From: Halopseudomonas salegens | GTDB taxonomy: Bacteria > Pseudomonadota > Gammaproteobacteria > Pseudomonadales > Pseudomonadaceae | Direction: 5' to 3' | NCBI RefSeq assembly: GCF_900105655.1 | Contig: NZ_LT629787.1 | Coordinates: 1,612,001-1,676,000, forward strand | DNA: 64,000 nucleotides | Shown here: positions 36,681-48,807 of the stretch, piece after piece | Position numbering within the stretch: the stretch's first letter is position 1 | Layout: every line of letters begins with the position of its first letter | Made by a program: the position numbers and the translations under genes | The notes under the pieces: model-generated | Seen by the model: only the letters and a program-made list of their open reading frames with translations | Told to the model about the DNA's origin: nothing | The model's database searches: none

Positions 36681-37397
36681 TTACAGCTCGGCGTTGTGGT
36701 ATACGTTCTGCACGTCGTCCAGGTCATTCAACATATCGAGAAACTTCTCGAACAGCGGCATCTCGTCTTCCACTATCTCGGTACTGGTCTGCGGCAGGAA
36801 CTGGATCTCGTCGACCTGGAAATCAATCTCGCCCAAGGCATCAACCAGCGCCTGTTTGGCTTTGAAGTGTTCGGTATGCGGGGCGAACACGGTGATCATG
36901 CCATTTTCATTCTCGATATCGGTGACATCGACATCCGCCATCATCAAGGCTTCCAGCACCGCCTCTTCATCGTCAGCAGCAAAAGACAGAATCGCACAAT
37001 GATCAAACATGTGACTGACGCTGCCCGCATTGCCGATCTTGGCTTTGGTCTTGGTAAAACACTGGCGCACATCGGCAAAGGTCCGGTTGGGATTGTCGGT
37101 CAGGCAATCAACAATCACCATGCAGTTGCCCGGACCAAACCCTTCGTAACGGGCCACGGCAAAGTCTTCACCACCCGCTCCACGGGCTTTTTCCAGTGCC
37201 TTGTCGATCACATGCGTCGGCACCTGGCCTTTTTTCGCTCGCTCGATCAGTCCACGCAATGCCAGATTGGCGTCGGGGTCAGGGCTTCCAGATTTGGCGG
37301 TCACATAGATTTCACGGGCAAACTTGCTGTACAGCTTGGTTTTCGCGTCTGCCGTTTTGGCCATGGATTCTTTGCGGTTCTGATAAGCGCGACCCAT
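36681..37397 (-). CDS. yeeN: YebC/PmpR-family protein, YeeN type
   Basis: A 238-residue protein. YebC-family landmarks are [35 protein letters not shown] and [19 protein letters not shown], with the end [12 protein letters not shown]. The N-terminus [15 protein letters not shown] and the lack of the GHSKW start place it with YeeN rather than with the ruvC-linked YebC. Recent work associates the family with translation of difficult sequences as well as transcription; I cannot say which applies here. ATG 37397 is preferred over 37406, which overlaps the AGGA site. It stands alone, convergent with the response regulator. Confidence 0.88.
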   Translation of the reverse strand: MGRAYQNRKESMAKTADAKTKLYSKFAREIYVTAKSGSPDPDANLALRGLIERAKKGQVPTHVIDKALEKARGAGGEDFAVARYEGFGPGNCMVIVDCLTDNPNRTFADVRQCFTKTKAKIGNAGSVSHMFDHCAILSFAADDEEAVLEALMMADVDVTDIENENGMITVFAPHTEHFKAKQALVDALGEIDFQVDEIQFLPQTSTEIVEDEMPLFEKFLDMLNDLDDVQNVYHNAEL

Positions 37398-37504
37398 TGT
37401 TTTCATCCTGTATGAGTAGGTAAAAACCGCGATTCTACCCAGAGAGCGCCAGAGACGGTAGCATTGGCAGCGATTTTCTCCGCTTACCGACAGGATACCG
37501 CTGC

Positions 37505-38713
37505 GTGGCCCACCCCGAGCATTACGATGTGATCATTCTAGGCGCTGGTGCCAGCGGCCTGTTCTGCGCCTTTACTGCGGCCCAACGCGGACGCCGGGTG
37601 TTGGTGCTGGAAAAAGCCAACAAGGTCGGCAAGAAAATTCTGATGTCCGGTGGCGGGCGTTGCAATTTCACCAATTACTTTGTCACTGCCGACAATTTCA
37701 TTTCCACCAACCCGCATTTCTGCAAGTCGGCGCTGAAGCGTTATACCCAATGGGATTTTATCGCCCTGGTGGAAAAACACGGGATTGCCTACGAAGAACG
37801 CAAGCACGGTCAGCTGTTCTGTCTGGATTCCGCCAGGGACATTCTCAACCTGTTGCTGGATGAGTGCGCCGAGGCCGGCGCCGAGGTTCGCAATCCCTGT
37901 GAAGTGAGCGACGTGCAGACAAGGCCGGGCGGAGGTTATCAGCTGAACCTGGCGCAAAACGGCAACAAGCAGACGCTGCATTGTGACGCCCTGGTGGTGG
38001 CGACCGGCGCGCTATCGATTCCGACCCTGGGCGGCAGCGGTATCGGCTATGAACTGGCGCAGCAGTTCGGCCTGCCGCTGCTGCCCCGCCAGGCCGGCCT
38101 GGTGCCTTTCATGTTCAGCGACGAGCTGAAAGGTCTGTGTGAGCGCCTCTCCGGCCTGGCGCTGGACGTTGACGTCAGTTGCAACAACCGCAGCTTTCGG
38201 GAAAACATGCTGTTTACCCATCGCGGCATGAGTGGCCCCTGCATGCTGCAGATTTCCAATTACTGGCACCCGGGCGACCGGCTGAGCATCAATCTGCTGC
38301 CGGACTTGGATGCCAGTGATGCCCTGCTGACGGCCAAGCAACAGAGTAAAGCGCAGCTGAAAACCTGGCTCGGCAAAACCCTGCCAAAAGCCCTGGCACA
38401 AGAGCTGCTCGATCGCTACTGGCCCGATCAGGGCGACAAACCCCTGGCTGAGTGCCCGGACAAGCTGCTGCGCGAGATCGGCTCGCGGCTGAATGCCTGG
38501 GAGGTCAAACCCTCAGGTACCGAAGGTTATCGCACGGCTGAAGTGACCCTGGGCGGTGTGGATACCCAGGCAATCAGCTCCAAGACCATGGAGGCGCGGG
38601 AACACCCCGGACTGTACTTTATTGGCGAAGTGCTGGATGTCACCGGCCACCTGGGTGGCTTCAACTTTCAGTGGGCCTGGTCATCCGGTTATTGCGCCGG
38701 GCTCTACGTCTGA
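37505..38713 (+). CDS. HI0933/YhiN-family flavoprotein
   Basis: A 402-residue FAD-binding protein. The Rossmann motif [15 protein letters not shown] is at about residues 9-23, and [18 protein letters not shown] and the closing [19 protein letters not shown] are family hallmarks. A likely GTG start at 37505 lies 8 bases after AGGAT. The reaction of this conserved family is not firmly known, although some members have been tied to nucleotide or tRNA-related chemistry. It stands alone, divergent from yeeN. Confidence 0.9.
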   Translation: MAHPEHYDVIILGAGASGLFCAFTAAQRGRRVLVLEKANKVGKKILMSGGGRCNFTNYFVTADNFISTNPHFCKSALKRYTQWDFIALVEKHGIAYEERKHGQLFCLDSARDILNLLLDECAEAGAEVRNPCEVSDVQTRPGGGYQLNLAQNGNKQTLHCDALVVATGALSIPTLGGSGIGYELAQQFGLPLLPRQAGLVPFMFSDELKGLCERLSGLALDVDVSCNNRSFRENMLFTHRGMSGPCMLQISNYWHPGDRLSINLLPDLDASDALLTAKQQSKAQLKTWLGKTLPKALAQELLDRYWPDQGDKPLAECPDKLLREIGSRLNAWEVKPSGTEGYRTAEVTLGGVDTQAISSKTMEAREHPGLYFIGEVLDVTGHLGGFNFQWAWSSGYCAGLYV

Positions 38714-38830
38714 TCCTGAACGCATCAGTCAAAGTGCTCCGCACGCATAACGCGGATCGATAAGCCTTGTTCACCCGGCTACCCAGCGCCAGAATAACCA
38801 GACAACAAGCTGACAATCGAGGCATCCCCA

Positions 38831-39220
38831 ATGAGCTCAGTAATGCAGGCATGGCACCGTATCGTGGAACAACAGGATGGGAGCGGGCTGGACGACCTGC
38901 TGGACGATGATGTGGTTTTTCACTCACCGGTAGTCCACACCCCGCAGCGCGGCAAGGCCATTACCCGCCTCTACCTGACCGCAGCCATGCAGACCCTGAA
39001 CGCCCCCGGACACTTTCAGTACCTGCGCGAACTGGTTGACGGCAACCATGCCGTATTGGAATTCCAGACCGAAATCGAGGGTGTGCTGATCAATGGGGTC
39101 GATATGATCGAGTGGAACGATGAAGGGAAAATCATTGATTTCAAGGTCATGGTGCGACCGTTGAAAGCAGTCAACGCCATTCACCAGGCCATGGGTCAGA
39201 TGCTGGAAAGAATGAAATAA
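38831..39220 (+). CDS. NTF2-like/SnoaL-like protein
   Basis: A 129-residue alpha-plus-beta barrel protein. The start MSSVMQAWHRIVEQQDGSGL, followed by DDDVVFHSPVVHTPQRGKA and VDMIEWNDEGKIIDFKVMVRPL, is typical of NTF2-like polyketide cyclase/isomerase relatives. No catalytic residues can be assigned safely. An upstream GAGG is 9 bases from the ATG. It has no operon partner, which leaves its role open. Confidence 0.75.
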   Translation: MSSVMQAWHRIVEQQDGSGLDDLLDDDVVFHSPVVHTPQRGKAITRLYLTAAMQTLNAPGHFQYLRELVDGNHAVLEFQTEIEGVLINGVDMIEWNDEGKIIDFKVMVRPLKAVNAIHQAMGQMLERMK

Positions 39221-39407
39221 AATTCACAATCTGAACACCCTTCTTGAATCCGTTTCATGAAACTGGCCTCATGGCGGATTTATGAACCCTTCATCTGGCC
39301 AGACTTGACGTGATCCGGCCCCGGGTGGTTAATACCTGAGACAGACACTGGAAAACCCGGGACTGGGTTCATATCATGCTTCGATTCTTCCGCAGGATGC
39401 GGTCAAA

Positions 39408-40577
39408 ATGATTGCCCACACACCGACCATTTTTGCCTCGGTGGCCTGGGTTGCGCTGATCATGGCTTTCTGTCTGCTGGTGGTCGGCCGTTTCAATCAA
39501 CGCGACGGCCTGCTCACCGCTGGCGCAGGCCTGCTGGCCCATGCCCTCGCCTACGTTTGCTTCATGTATTACGGCCACGCTCCGATGTGGCTGACTTACA
39601 GCGTGCCCAATACATTGCTGGCCGTTGCACTGGCATTCTATTCCGCGAGTATTTTCCGCATCAATCAGCAAGCGGTGCCCTGGCTGCCGGTATTTGGCCC
39701 GCCGATCATCCTCGGCCTGTTGATGATTCTGCTGATGGATACCAGCGAACCACGCCGGCTGGCGGCTTCCGGTGTACTGATGGTGCAATGCCTGCTGCTT
39801 ATCCTCTGGGCTCAGAACAATCAACAACCTGATGGTCGGGCCCACCTGCTTCTGATTGGCGGTGCGGTGGCGAGCCTGATCGGCATCCTTATCCGGGTCA
39901 TCGCCATTGTGACCGGACTCTCTGATGAAATGCGCTACGACATCAGCAATTTGCGCCAGTCTATCTCCGTGAGTATCGGCACTGTGACGGTAATGATGCT
40001 GTCACTGGGCCTGGTACTGCTGTCCAAAGAGCGTATCGAAGGTGTGCTCAAGCATATGGCCCTGCGCGATCCACTGACCGACCTGCCCAACCGCCGTGCC
40101 GTCATGGAGCAAATGGACAGTGAAATCGAACGCGCTCGTCGTAACGGCAGCACCCTGGCCGTCGCCATCATCGATATTGATCACTTCAAGAACATCAATG
40201 ATGTTTACGGGCATCTTGCGGGTGATGCCGTACTCAAGCACTGCGCCACCCTGATGAAACAACGGCTTCGCCAGTCCGATGGATTGGGTCGCTATGGTGG
40301 CGAGGAGTTTTTACTGCTGCTGCCGGAAACGTCGCGGGAAGGAGCAGCCATTGCACTGGATGATTTACGCGCCCACGTCGCCAATACACCGACAAAATTC
40401 GGCGATCTGAACATTCCCCAGCATTTCAGTGTCGGCGTCTGGTGCGGAATACCCAGCACTCAGGATTGCGGCACCACCCTCCTCGGCAAGGCTGATACAG
40501 CGCTGTATCAGGCCAAGCATGCCGGGCGAAATACCCTCAAGCTCGCTGAAGACATCACTATTTCAGCCCTGGTCTGA
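39408..40577 (+). CDS. Membrane-bound diguanylate cyclase
   Basis: A 389-residue protein with about six membrane helices (residues 8-205) and a C-terminal GGDEF domain that makes cyclic di-GMP from two GTP. The active-site motif is GGEEF (about 297-301), and an RQSD I-site sits exactly five residues before it, so product inhibition is probably retained. DPLTDLPNRRA and IIDIDHFKNINDVYGH are the other domain landmarks. The sensor part has no recognisable ligand motif. It converges with the WS/DGAT gene. Confidence 0.92.
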   Translation: MIAHTPTIFASVAWVALIMAFCLLVVGRFNQRDGLLTAGAGLLAHALAYVCFMYYGHAPMWLTYSVPNTLLAVALAFYSASIFRINQQAVPWLPVFGPPIILGLLMILLMDTSEPRRLAASGVLMVQCLLLILWAQNNQQPDGRAHLLLIGGAVASLIGILIRVIAIVTGLSDEMRYDISNLRQSISVSIGTVTVMMLSLGLVLLSKERIEGVLKHMALRDPLTDLPNRRAVMEQMDSEIERARRNGSTLAVAIIDIDHFKNINDVYGHLAGDAVLKHCATLMKQRLRQSDGLGRYGGEEFLLLLPETSREGAAIALDDLRAHVANTPTKFGDLNIPQHFSVGVWCGIPSTQDCGTTLLGKADTALYQAKHAGRNTLKLAEDITISALV

Positions 40578-40588
40578 AGCACGCGGCA

Positions 40589-42112
40589 TCAACCGGACTT
40601 GCGCCCCAACAACAGTGTCGGACTGTCCATGTCGGTACCCGTCAGGCGGGCCATTTGCGCTTTTTTCGCCTTTTCCATGTGGGCGCGGGTCAATTCGGAG
40701 TACTCAGTGCTCTCAAGGTATTCACGATAAGACGCCTTCATGCAGTCAACATAGACATCAATATCCGGCACCACCTTGCGATCGGCCAGAATGCCGATAT
40801 TCATGCTGTCATAAATACCCAACATGCCATGGGTAACCGCTACCCCGTCATACACCGGTACCATTGGTGAAATGGAGCATACTTTGGCCCCGGCAAAGTA
40901 TTTCGGCTGCATGCCGGAGATCCCCGGCACATTGGTGGTGATGGTGTTGAACAGTGGTGTACGCCCGGTCATGCTGGCCCGGTTCTGCAAATGCACACCC
41001 ATGGCACGCATATAGGATGGCAGCATTTCGCCGGCTGAATTGGTCAGGTCAAACAATACTTCGCGGGCCAACGGGATATTCCACTGGGTATGGCGATGCA
41101 CCGCAGCCAAGCGGTCAACCGGATCATCCAGATCAGTCCCGATCGCTATATACATAGCCGACAGCAGGTTGCCAACATCTCCCTTGACCTCTTCCGGGCG
41201 CAAGGACACGGGGCACATCGACACCAGAGATTCCGCTGGCAGCTGGTTATGCAGCTTCAGGTAACGCCGCATGCCCCCGGCAATAATTGCCACCAGGACA
41301 TCATTCAGGCTGGCCCCCGGCACCAGAGAGCGCATGCGTTTGAGCTCAGGCATCTTGAACGACACCGAGCCATAGGAGCGATGCGGTGTGACCGGAACAT
41401 TGAATATGGTCTTCGGCGTCTTGTGCTGCGCTGGCCGGGAGTCTTTCCGCAAGCGAATCGCCAACTCGGCACTTTTGCGCGCAAAAGTCATCCCCGCTCG
41501 CAAGGATCGCCAGGGCTGCGACATCAATTGCGGTGTTGTGCGCGCCCACATTTCCAACCGGGTCGGCCTCCGCTCAGCGACTTCAACCCGATCACGACGA
41601 CCGTACTCATGGGTCGGCGAGTCTTCCCACAACGCGGTGGTCAGCTCAAAACTGGCCTTGCCATCGACATAGGCATGATGAAACCTGATCAGCACGGCAA
41701 AACTGTCTTCCGGCAGACCCTCGACATTGTTCACCCCTTCGATGATGTAGATTTCCCAGGGTGGTCGTTCCATGTCGACGCTGCGTGACATGGTGCGCGC
41801 AGTGAAGATGCACAGCTGGCGCCAGTCACCGGGCTGCGGCAACCCGACATGCCGGATGTGATACTCCAGATCAAAATTCTCGTCATCCAGCCAGTAGGGA
41901 TCATCCAGGTTGAGCGGCGACTGCTCGAGCCGGCGACGAAAATACGAGGTCAGATTAAGACGGTCGCCAATGTACTGCAGAATGTCCCTGTAACGTGGCC
42001 GCCCGCCTGGCGCAGTGGATGAGTCACACAACCAGAGACTGCCGATCATCATTGGCTGATTGGGGCTCTCGAAATAAAAGAAATGCGAATCGATCGGTTT
42101 TAACTGTTTCAT
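40589..42112 (-). CDS. Wax ester synthase/diacylglycerol acyltransferase family protein
   Basis: A 507-residue acyltransferase that would join an acyl-CoA to a fatty alcohol or diacylglycerol to form storage lipid. The catalytic motif HHxxxDG is present as FHHAYVDGKAS (about residues 144-150), and NVPGISG and SLNDVLVAIIAGG are family landmarks. The start MKQLKPIDSHFFYFES fits the family and follows GAGG by 9 bases; the frame upstream to 42148 lacks support. Single genes of this type occur in marine gammaproteobacteria that store wax esters. No other lipid genes are adjacent. Confidence 0.9.
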   Translation of the reverse strand: MKQLKPIDSHFFYFESPNQPMMIGSLWLCDSSTAPGGRPRYRDILQYIGDRLNLTSYFRRRLEQSPLNLDDPYWLDDENFDLEYHIRHVGLPQPGDWRQLCIFTARTMSRSVDMERPPWEIYIIEGVNNVEGLPEDSFAVLIRFHHAYVDGKASFELTTALWEDSPTHEYGRRDRVEVAERRPTRLEMWARTTPQLMSQPWRSLRAGMTFARKSAELAIRLRKDSRPAQHKTPKTIFNVPVTPHRSYGSVSFKMPELKRMRSLVPGASLNDVLVAIIAGGMRRYLKLHNQLPAESLVSMCPVSLRPEEVKGDVGNLLSAMYIAIGTDLDDPVDRLAAVHRHTQWNIPLAREVLFDLTNSAGEMLPSYMRAMGVHLQNRASMTGRTPLFNTITTNVPGISGMQPKYFAGAKVCSISPMVPVYDGVAVTHGMLGIYDSMNIGILADRKVVPDIDVYVDCMKASYREYLESTEYSELTRAHMEKAKKAQMARLTGTDMDSPTLLLGRKSG

Positions 42113-42366
42113 CCGGATAAACCTCGCTGACCCGTGACTGGAAAGCATGTTTACTGATGATCATGCAGCACAGTTACCATTGCATGACCCAAAAGAGACA
42201 TTTACTGGTTATGCAATAAGACAGCCAAATTCATATTTTGCTCAAAAAGAAACAATTCACCTATATGTATCCATGAAAATCAAGCACTTCGACACCTTGG
42301 CGAGACACGCTTGCAGTCAGTCGGGTGACCCTGCCGCCCCAAACTGATGCAGTGAACGCCTCACCG

Positions 42367-43260
42367 TCAATTCGCGGTGCGCATCATCAGGCTCAGATGC
42401 GCACTGTCACCCGGTTCCAGGCTCTGAGCGTCGTCCAGCGCATTGGCCGTCTCCACGCAGAGCATGCGGGTCCAGGCCGCTGGCAAGAAATCGCTCAGCC
42501 GCTGGGCCTTTTCCGGCCCCGGATTCCATACCACGGTCGAATGACTGCCACTGGCTTCAAGCTGCACAGCGCAGGTCTCGGCGTGGTAAATACCCAGTGG
42601 CTGCTGCGGATTGCTGTAGTAGATGCGGTCCGTCTCACCGCTGAAGCGCACTGGCCCTCGTTGCTCGAATTCCTGCCATTCTTGCAGGGTGTCAATGTAA
42701 CGACAGCCGGCCAACCCGTGCACGCGGGTATTGTGTATATCCGGCGTAGGCAGGTAAGTATGCAGGGCCTGGGTAATATGCAGTGGGGAAGCACCCAGAT
42801 TTGTCGTGACCAGTTCCAGCGAGCACGACACGGCGGTGAAAGTCAGCAGCAATTCAGCCCTCGCCTCGCCTGACCACTGGGGTGCTTGCAGATCAGCAGC
42901 AGACAAGGCCAGGCGCACACTCACCGCATCCGCAGACTCCGCAACCCCCGCCAAAGACCACAAGGCCGTCCGCGCAAAACCGTGGGCAGCATCAGTGCGC
43001 AATTGATCACGAACGGCAGGCGGGTTTTTCTCCGGAACGCCGAACCACGGCCAACAAATCGGCACCCCGCCGCGAATGGATCGACCAGGCAGGAACTGCA
43101 CCTGCTCGCTCAACCACAACCAGTTGTCCTGCCCAGTCGGCGCAAAATGCACCAGATGCGCACCCTGCAGGCATACCCGGGCAATAAATGCCGGATGCCT
43201 CACTTCCACTGCATCCAGTTCGCCGAGGCGAATCATGTGGGTATATTGCCAGTTGGTCAT
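42367..43260 (-). CDS. D-hexose-6-phosphate mutarotase (YeaD-like)
   Basis: A 297-residue aldose 1-epimerase superfamily protein. Landmarks are GQDNWLWLSEQVQF, RGGVPICWPWFG, and the catalytic His and Glu regions in DAAHGFARTALW and ETDRIYYSN. It would speed interconversion of alpha- and beta-anomers of glucose-6-phosphate or related sugars. The ATG at 43260 follows an AGGAG site by six bases; the upstream extension to 43284 is not needed. The gene stands alone. Confidence 0.88.
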   Translation of the reverse strand: MTNWQYTHMIRLGELDAVEVRHPAFIARVCLQGAHLVHFAPTGQDNWLWLSEQVQFLPGRSIRGGVPICWPWFGVPEKNPPAVRDQLRTDAAHGFARTALWSLAGVAESADAVSVRLALSAADLQAPQWSGEARAELLLTFTAVSCSLELVTTNLGASPLHITQALHTYLPTPDIHNTRVHGLAGCRYIDTLQEWQEFEQRGPVRFSGETDRIYYSNPQQPLGIYHAETCAVQLEASGSHSTVVWNPGPEKAQRLSDFLPAAWTRMLCVETANALDDAQSLEPGDSAHLSLMMRTAN

Positions 43261-43497
43261 GCAAGCTCCTTGTGCGGCAAGCACTGATAAAAACCGCTAG
43301 TTTAGAGAGAAGCGTCAGGCGATCACAGCTGGAATGTTGCGACGCGGTTATCGGCAGTTTTGACGGAGAATACAACAGGCCTCAGTAGACATCGAGAAGC
43401 GACACCATGCATTGGTGCATCCGGTGACCTGAGAGTAGACTTCCGACTTCTGACCATGGACGCGTCAAGAGGCAGACCTGCTGAAGGAGCTAACCCG

Positions 43498-44175
43498 ATG
43501 AAATATTATGCGCAATTATCCTTTGTCCTTTGCCTGATTATTACTCCTTTCTCATTGGCCGCGCAGGACGTTGTCCACTACAACAATCCACAGGTTTTGG
43601 ATTTCGCCGAGCGGCGTTGCTACCACCTTGAAATGGACCGGGAACGGTTAGTCTTTGAGGATGGAAGTGTCGTACACAACTGTATCGATTACACACGGAA
43701 AGCCGCATATTCTCTGCCTGCTGAAGACTTTGCGAACCGAACCAACCTGCAAGCCTACCTGGTGTGTGACACCCTCACTGCACTTCCCGGGAATGCTGAA
43801 TACATTCAGTCGGAGGATATTGCAGCTGAGACTGAACATTTATTTCAACATCTGGATATTCAGAGCTTTGCATCCTCGTTGCGTCCGCAGCTTGAGGATG
43901 AACGCACTCTGGAAGATTTGGCCTCCATATGGCAAACAGCCGTTGAGGGCGGGTCGATCACTCTCCAGGCGCCCGATTGGCGTTTCGAATTGCGGCTAGT
44001 CGCGGTTCTATCTGAAGCCGCAAACGATCAGAAGCAATGGCTACTCTGGTTGCTGGATGAAGCCAAAGACGGAACCTATCGCGATTACGCCGTGCTGCTT
44101 GCCAGACCCGGCGAGACTGATGACCGCCTCATTGCCAGACGCCTCCCCGACAGGTTGCAAGACAACAGTCAGTAG
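43498..44175 (+). CDS. Unknown secreted protein
   Basis: A 225-residue protein with a clear signal peptide (LSFVLCLIITPFSLAA, cleavage near AQD) and an acidic mature part. Three cysteines (RRCYHLE, VVHNCIDY and LVCDTL) could form a disulfide. I recognise no domain. The ATG at 43498 has a GAAGGAG site; the frame upstream to 43360 does not look coding. Its base use seems more AT-rich than that of its neighbours, and it sits just outside an IS21 element, so it may be part of a mobile or recently acquired segment. Confidence 0.65.
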   Translation: MKYYAQLSFVLCLIITPFSLAAQDVVHYNNPQVLDFAERRCYHLEMDRERLVFEDGSVVHNCIDYTRKAAYSLPAEDFANRTNLQAYLVCDTLTALPGNAEYIQSEDIAAETEHLFQHLDIQSFASSLRPQLEDERTLEDLASIWQTAVEGGSITLQAPDWRFELRLVAVLSEAANDQKQWLLWLLDEAKDGTYRDYAVLLARPGETDDRLIARRLPDRLQDNSQ

Positions 44176-44499
44176 ACCTCGCAGCAGCAGTTGCTCCTGG
44201 TCTTGGCCAGGATGCTGTTGTGCTGGATTTACGAAGTCTGATCCAGCTACACCTGCAAATCATCCCAAGGACAAAAATGGGGGTATTTCTGCGGGTTTGA
44301 GATTCACCCAGACCTGAATTCAACACATAAGTGCAACGCTCACCCCAGCATATGCTTGCCAGTCCTTCAGTTCTATTGATCAGTCTTTCAAGCTCATACT
44401 GTGTCACCGCCGGAGTAATACTGACCCACCAACGTCGACTTAAAATTGACCCACCTGAAGCAAAATGGCCGCCTAATCAAATGACCAGAGCGGCGGCCG

Positions 44500-46313
<1,814 letters not shown>

Positions 46314-46386
46314 TCGCCAAGGGTGGGTCAGTTTTAAACCGACGATATCGCCGATAAGTGGGTCAGTTTTGAACCGTCGTTGACAG

Positions 46387-46485
46387 ATGGGCTATTACAA
46401 CGAGCAACGACCCCATACGTTCAACGGTGGTGTATCGCCGGTAGCGGCGGAAGAAAAACTTAAAATACTGTCCGGTATCAGTTGA
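46387..46485 (+). pseudogene. 3' remnant of an IS3-type transposase (OrfB)
   Basis: Thirty-two codons ending at TGA (46483-46485) read MGYYNEQRPHTFNGGVSP and on to a short EEKLKIL tail. This is the usual C-terminal end of IS3-family OrfB transposases. The rest of the gene is missing, and the IS21 right end lies one base upstream. The IS21 element therefore either inserted into an IS3 element or was joined to it by deletion. No matching OrfB part is seen on the left side. Confidence 0.75.
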
Positions 46486-47252
46486 CCACTACAAAGCAGC
46501 TGCTCAGCAGAACAATTGAAATTCGGTTTAGCACGCCTATCTCCAGCATGAGGACATCTAAATTATCGCTCGTTGCGAAAACATCCGCCCAACTGTTAGC
46601 AAAACGAGGGAAAGATAACCCGGCGTCCTTGCCTCAAGAAGGGACTGCGATACTGCAGTAAGTTTGATGATGATACAAAAAAGCCACTATTGCCAGTACG
46701 GCTACAGAACTTTTAACCAGTGAGGCGAGCGGTATATTGCCTTTACACAGCGAAATTGGTTATCCGGGTGTGATCCACTGGGGATAAACCCTCCAACCCG
46801 GCATGCCCGCTGCATGTTCCATTCGCAACCCGGCAGCATCGCTAAAAACCTCAAGCATCAAGCATCAAGCATCTGGTTTTTAGCCCCCTGCCTCAACGCC
46901 AGATCATCCACCTGCAGCAGTAGCTCCGGAAGCAAAGACTGATCCAGTTTTTGGGCTTCTTTCTGCCCCAGCACGCTCACAACAGCCAGCATAAAAACGG
47001 GTTCACTATCCTCTGGTGCTAATTGCTGCAAGGTGTTCAGGTCATTAATGACCGAAACAGCCATATTGTCAGTAGCCGGGTCACATAGCTGAATCGAATG
47101 TAGCTGAGCTTACTGTTTGCAGGCCCAATAGCTTCGACCTAAAGACGGGATGAGTAAAAATCACGGTAGGGGTATTTTTTACAGCGAGGGTTTTCACTCA
47201 GGCACAAAAAAATCCAGACCACGCTAGGTGACTGGATTTCTTTGACGTTGTT
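46486..47252. other. Gene-poor stretch between mobile elements and tRNA-Pro
   Basis: I see no confident gene here. A 68-codon frame on the minus strand (46858-47064) has a plausible composition but no recognisable domain, and its 3' end consists of three tandem AAGCATC units. The region is more AT-rich than its neighbours. It may be the scar of an element once integrated next to the tRNA. Confidence 0.5.
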
Positions 47253-47330
<78 letters not shown>

Positions 47331-47589
47331 CGATACTTCTGGGCCTTGGCCTTGAAGTGAGCGAGATCATACATTAAGTCCATGAAATGCGAAAGTTTTT
47401 TTTGCCTTTCAGAGCAACTGTCCTGAGCAATGGCCAATACCACTCATGGACGTTCAGCACAGGTTCAGCACAGGTAAATCTTGGTAAAGATCGCTTTACA
47501 AAGCCCCGACCGGTGAGCTTTTGCGCCAGACTGAGCAGTATCAGCCGATTGCCTCTGCATCGACGCCAGCTCACAGAGCGAGATTACAG

Positions 47590-48102
47590 ATGAAAACACC
47601 ATTACAACGGGTCTTGTTGGGATTGGGTGCCGTAGTGCTCAGCGGTTGCGCGGGTGATTACTATATCAACGACAGCGCCTACAGCACCCCGAGGGTATAT
47701 TCTTCGACCACTGTCTATTCGGGCAGCAGCTACGCACGGCCCGATTATCGCAGCCATCGCAGTCCTCGCACCCGGGTTTACATCACCTCACCACGACCGG
47801 TTTACCAGACCATTATCAACCGCCCACCCCGTATCAATCGTTATTCGCCGCCGCATCAGCGACCTGCATGGCAACATCAGCGTCCAGGCTACTCCCGCCA
47901 TCCTGGACGGTCTTACGAAAGACCGCACCGCCATGCGCCGAAACATCCGCATCAGGGCCGTGACCGATTCCATCGTCCGCCGCACGACCATCGGGCCGGG
48001 CAACGCTCTCCAAGACAGCAGCGGCCATCAGGCCATAACCGGCATAATCGTGGAAACTCACGCTCTGGCAGCTGGTCGGGTCAGTACGGCACATTACGCT
48101 GA
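47590..48102 (+). CDS. Small basic lipoprotein rich in Arg, His, Pro and Tyr
   Basis: A 170-residue protein with a type II signal peptide; the lipobox is LSGC with Cys near residue 20. The mature part is low in complexity: Ser/Tyr-rich near the front, then dominated by Arg, His, Pro and Gln (such as RPAWQHQRPGYSRH). No domain is recognised. It would be anchored in the outer or inner membrane and could bind metal or anionic polymers, but this is inference. A terminator follows at 48113. Confidence 0.7.
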   Translation: MKTPLQRVLLGLGAVVLSGCAGDYYINDSAYSTPRVYSSTTVYSGSSYARPDYRSHRSPRTRVYITSPRPVYQTIINRPPRINRYSPPHQRPAWQHQRPGYSRHPGRSYERPHRHAPKHPHQGRDRFHRPPHDHRAGQRSPRQQRPSGHNRHNRGNSRSGSWSGQYGTLR

Positions 48103-48112
48103 TCCCGAACGT

Positions 48113-48140
48113 AAAAAAGCTGGCATCCGCCAGCTTTTTT
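48113..48140. terminator. Bidirectional rho-independent terminator
   Basis: AAAAAAGCTGGC at 48113-48124 pairs exactly with GCCAGCTTTTTT at 48129-48140 over a 4-base loop. It can end both the lipoprotein transcript and the minus-strand translation cluster after merR. Confidence 0.92.
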
Positions 48141-48160
48141 ATTCGTTACCACCATCGCAC

Positions 48161-48520
48161 TCAGTTGGTTTTCAATACATTCAGTACTTCTTCCAGTTCC
48201 GCAATGGTCTGCCGGATCAGTTGCTTGTAATGAGTGACATCTTCCTTGGCCTCTTCACCGGACAGCCGCTGGCGCGCACCGCCGATGGTAAACCCCTGAT
48301 CGTACAGCAATGAGCGGATCTGACGAATCATCAGAACATCCTGACGCTGATAATAGCGACGGTTACCACGCCGTTTCACTGGCGATAATTGAGGAAACTC
48401 TTGCTCCCAGTAACGCAGCACGTGCGGCTTGACCGCACAGAGCTCACTGACTTCACCAATGGTGAAATAGCGTTTTCCCGGAATGGCCGGCAATTCGTGG
48501 TTATGGCTGGGTTCCAGCAT
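48161..48520 (-). CDS. MerR-family regulator following ihfA
   Basis: A 119-residue protein with the winged helix-turn-helix of MerR regulators ([20 protein letters not shown] then [10 protein letters not shown]), followed by a helical dimerisation part without the metal-binding cysteines of classical MerR. The same gene follows ihfA in Pseudomonas genomes, where its function is not settled. It resembles the DNA-binding part of MlrA. The start overlaps the ihfA stop by about 20 bases, so it is the last gene of the cluster. Confidence 0.92.
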   Translation of the reverse strand: MLEPSHNHELPAIPGKRYFTIGEVSELCAVKPHVLRYWEQEFPQLSPVKRRGNRRYYQRQDVLMIRQIRSLLYDQGFTIGGARQRLSGEEAKEDVTHYKQLIRQTIAELEEVLNVLKTN

Positions 48521-48803
48521 ATGCTTCTACTCGTGCCTTGAGTTTTTGTCCGGGCCGGAAGGTCACAACCCGTCTGGCCGTAATGGGGATTTCTTCACCA
48601 GTCTTGGGATTGCGACCGGGACGCTGGCGCTTGTCGCGCAGGTCAAAATTGCCGAAACCGGACAGTTTGACCTGCTCGTTATGCTCAAGTGCATTGCGAA
48701 TCTCTTCAAAAAACAGTTCAACGAGCTCTTTGGCTTCGCGCTTGTTGAAGCCGAGCTCTTCGTACAGGCGTTCGGCCATTTCTGCTTTTGTCAGAGCCCC
48801 CAT
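48501..48803 (-). CDS. ihfA: Integration host factor alpha subunit
   Basis: A 100-residue DNA-bending protein that pairs with IHF-beta and shapes promoters, replication origins and recombination sites. Family landmarks are [40 protein letters not shown] and the DNA-intercalating proline in [12 protein letters not shown]. It lies four bases after pheT, the classical position in gammaproteobacteria. Confidence 0.98.
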   Translation of the reverse strand: MGALTKAEMAERLYEELGFNKREAKELVELFFEEIRNALEHNEQVKLSGFGNFDLRDKRQRPGRNPKTGEEIPITARRVVTFRPGQKLKARVEAYAGTQP

Positions 48804-48807
48804 ATCC

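Noticed and set aside
42113..42366. Short plus-strand frame between the acyltransferase and mutarotase genes
   Set aside because: The 66-codon frame (42147-42347) lacks a ribosome-binding site and any domain. The gap is better read as the upstream region of the acyltransferase gene.
44129..44407. 92-codon minus-strand frame left of the IS21 element
   Set aside because: Its GTG start lies inside the IS end, and it overlaps the 3' end of the secreted-protein gene. The first 20 residues look protein-like, but there is no homology I can name.
46858..47064. 68-codon minus-strand frame near tRNA-Pro
   Set aside because: It has no clear ribosome-binding site or domain, and its end consists of tandem AAGCATC units. 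Not enough to call a gene.
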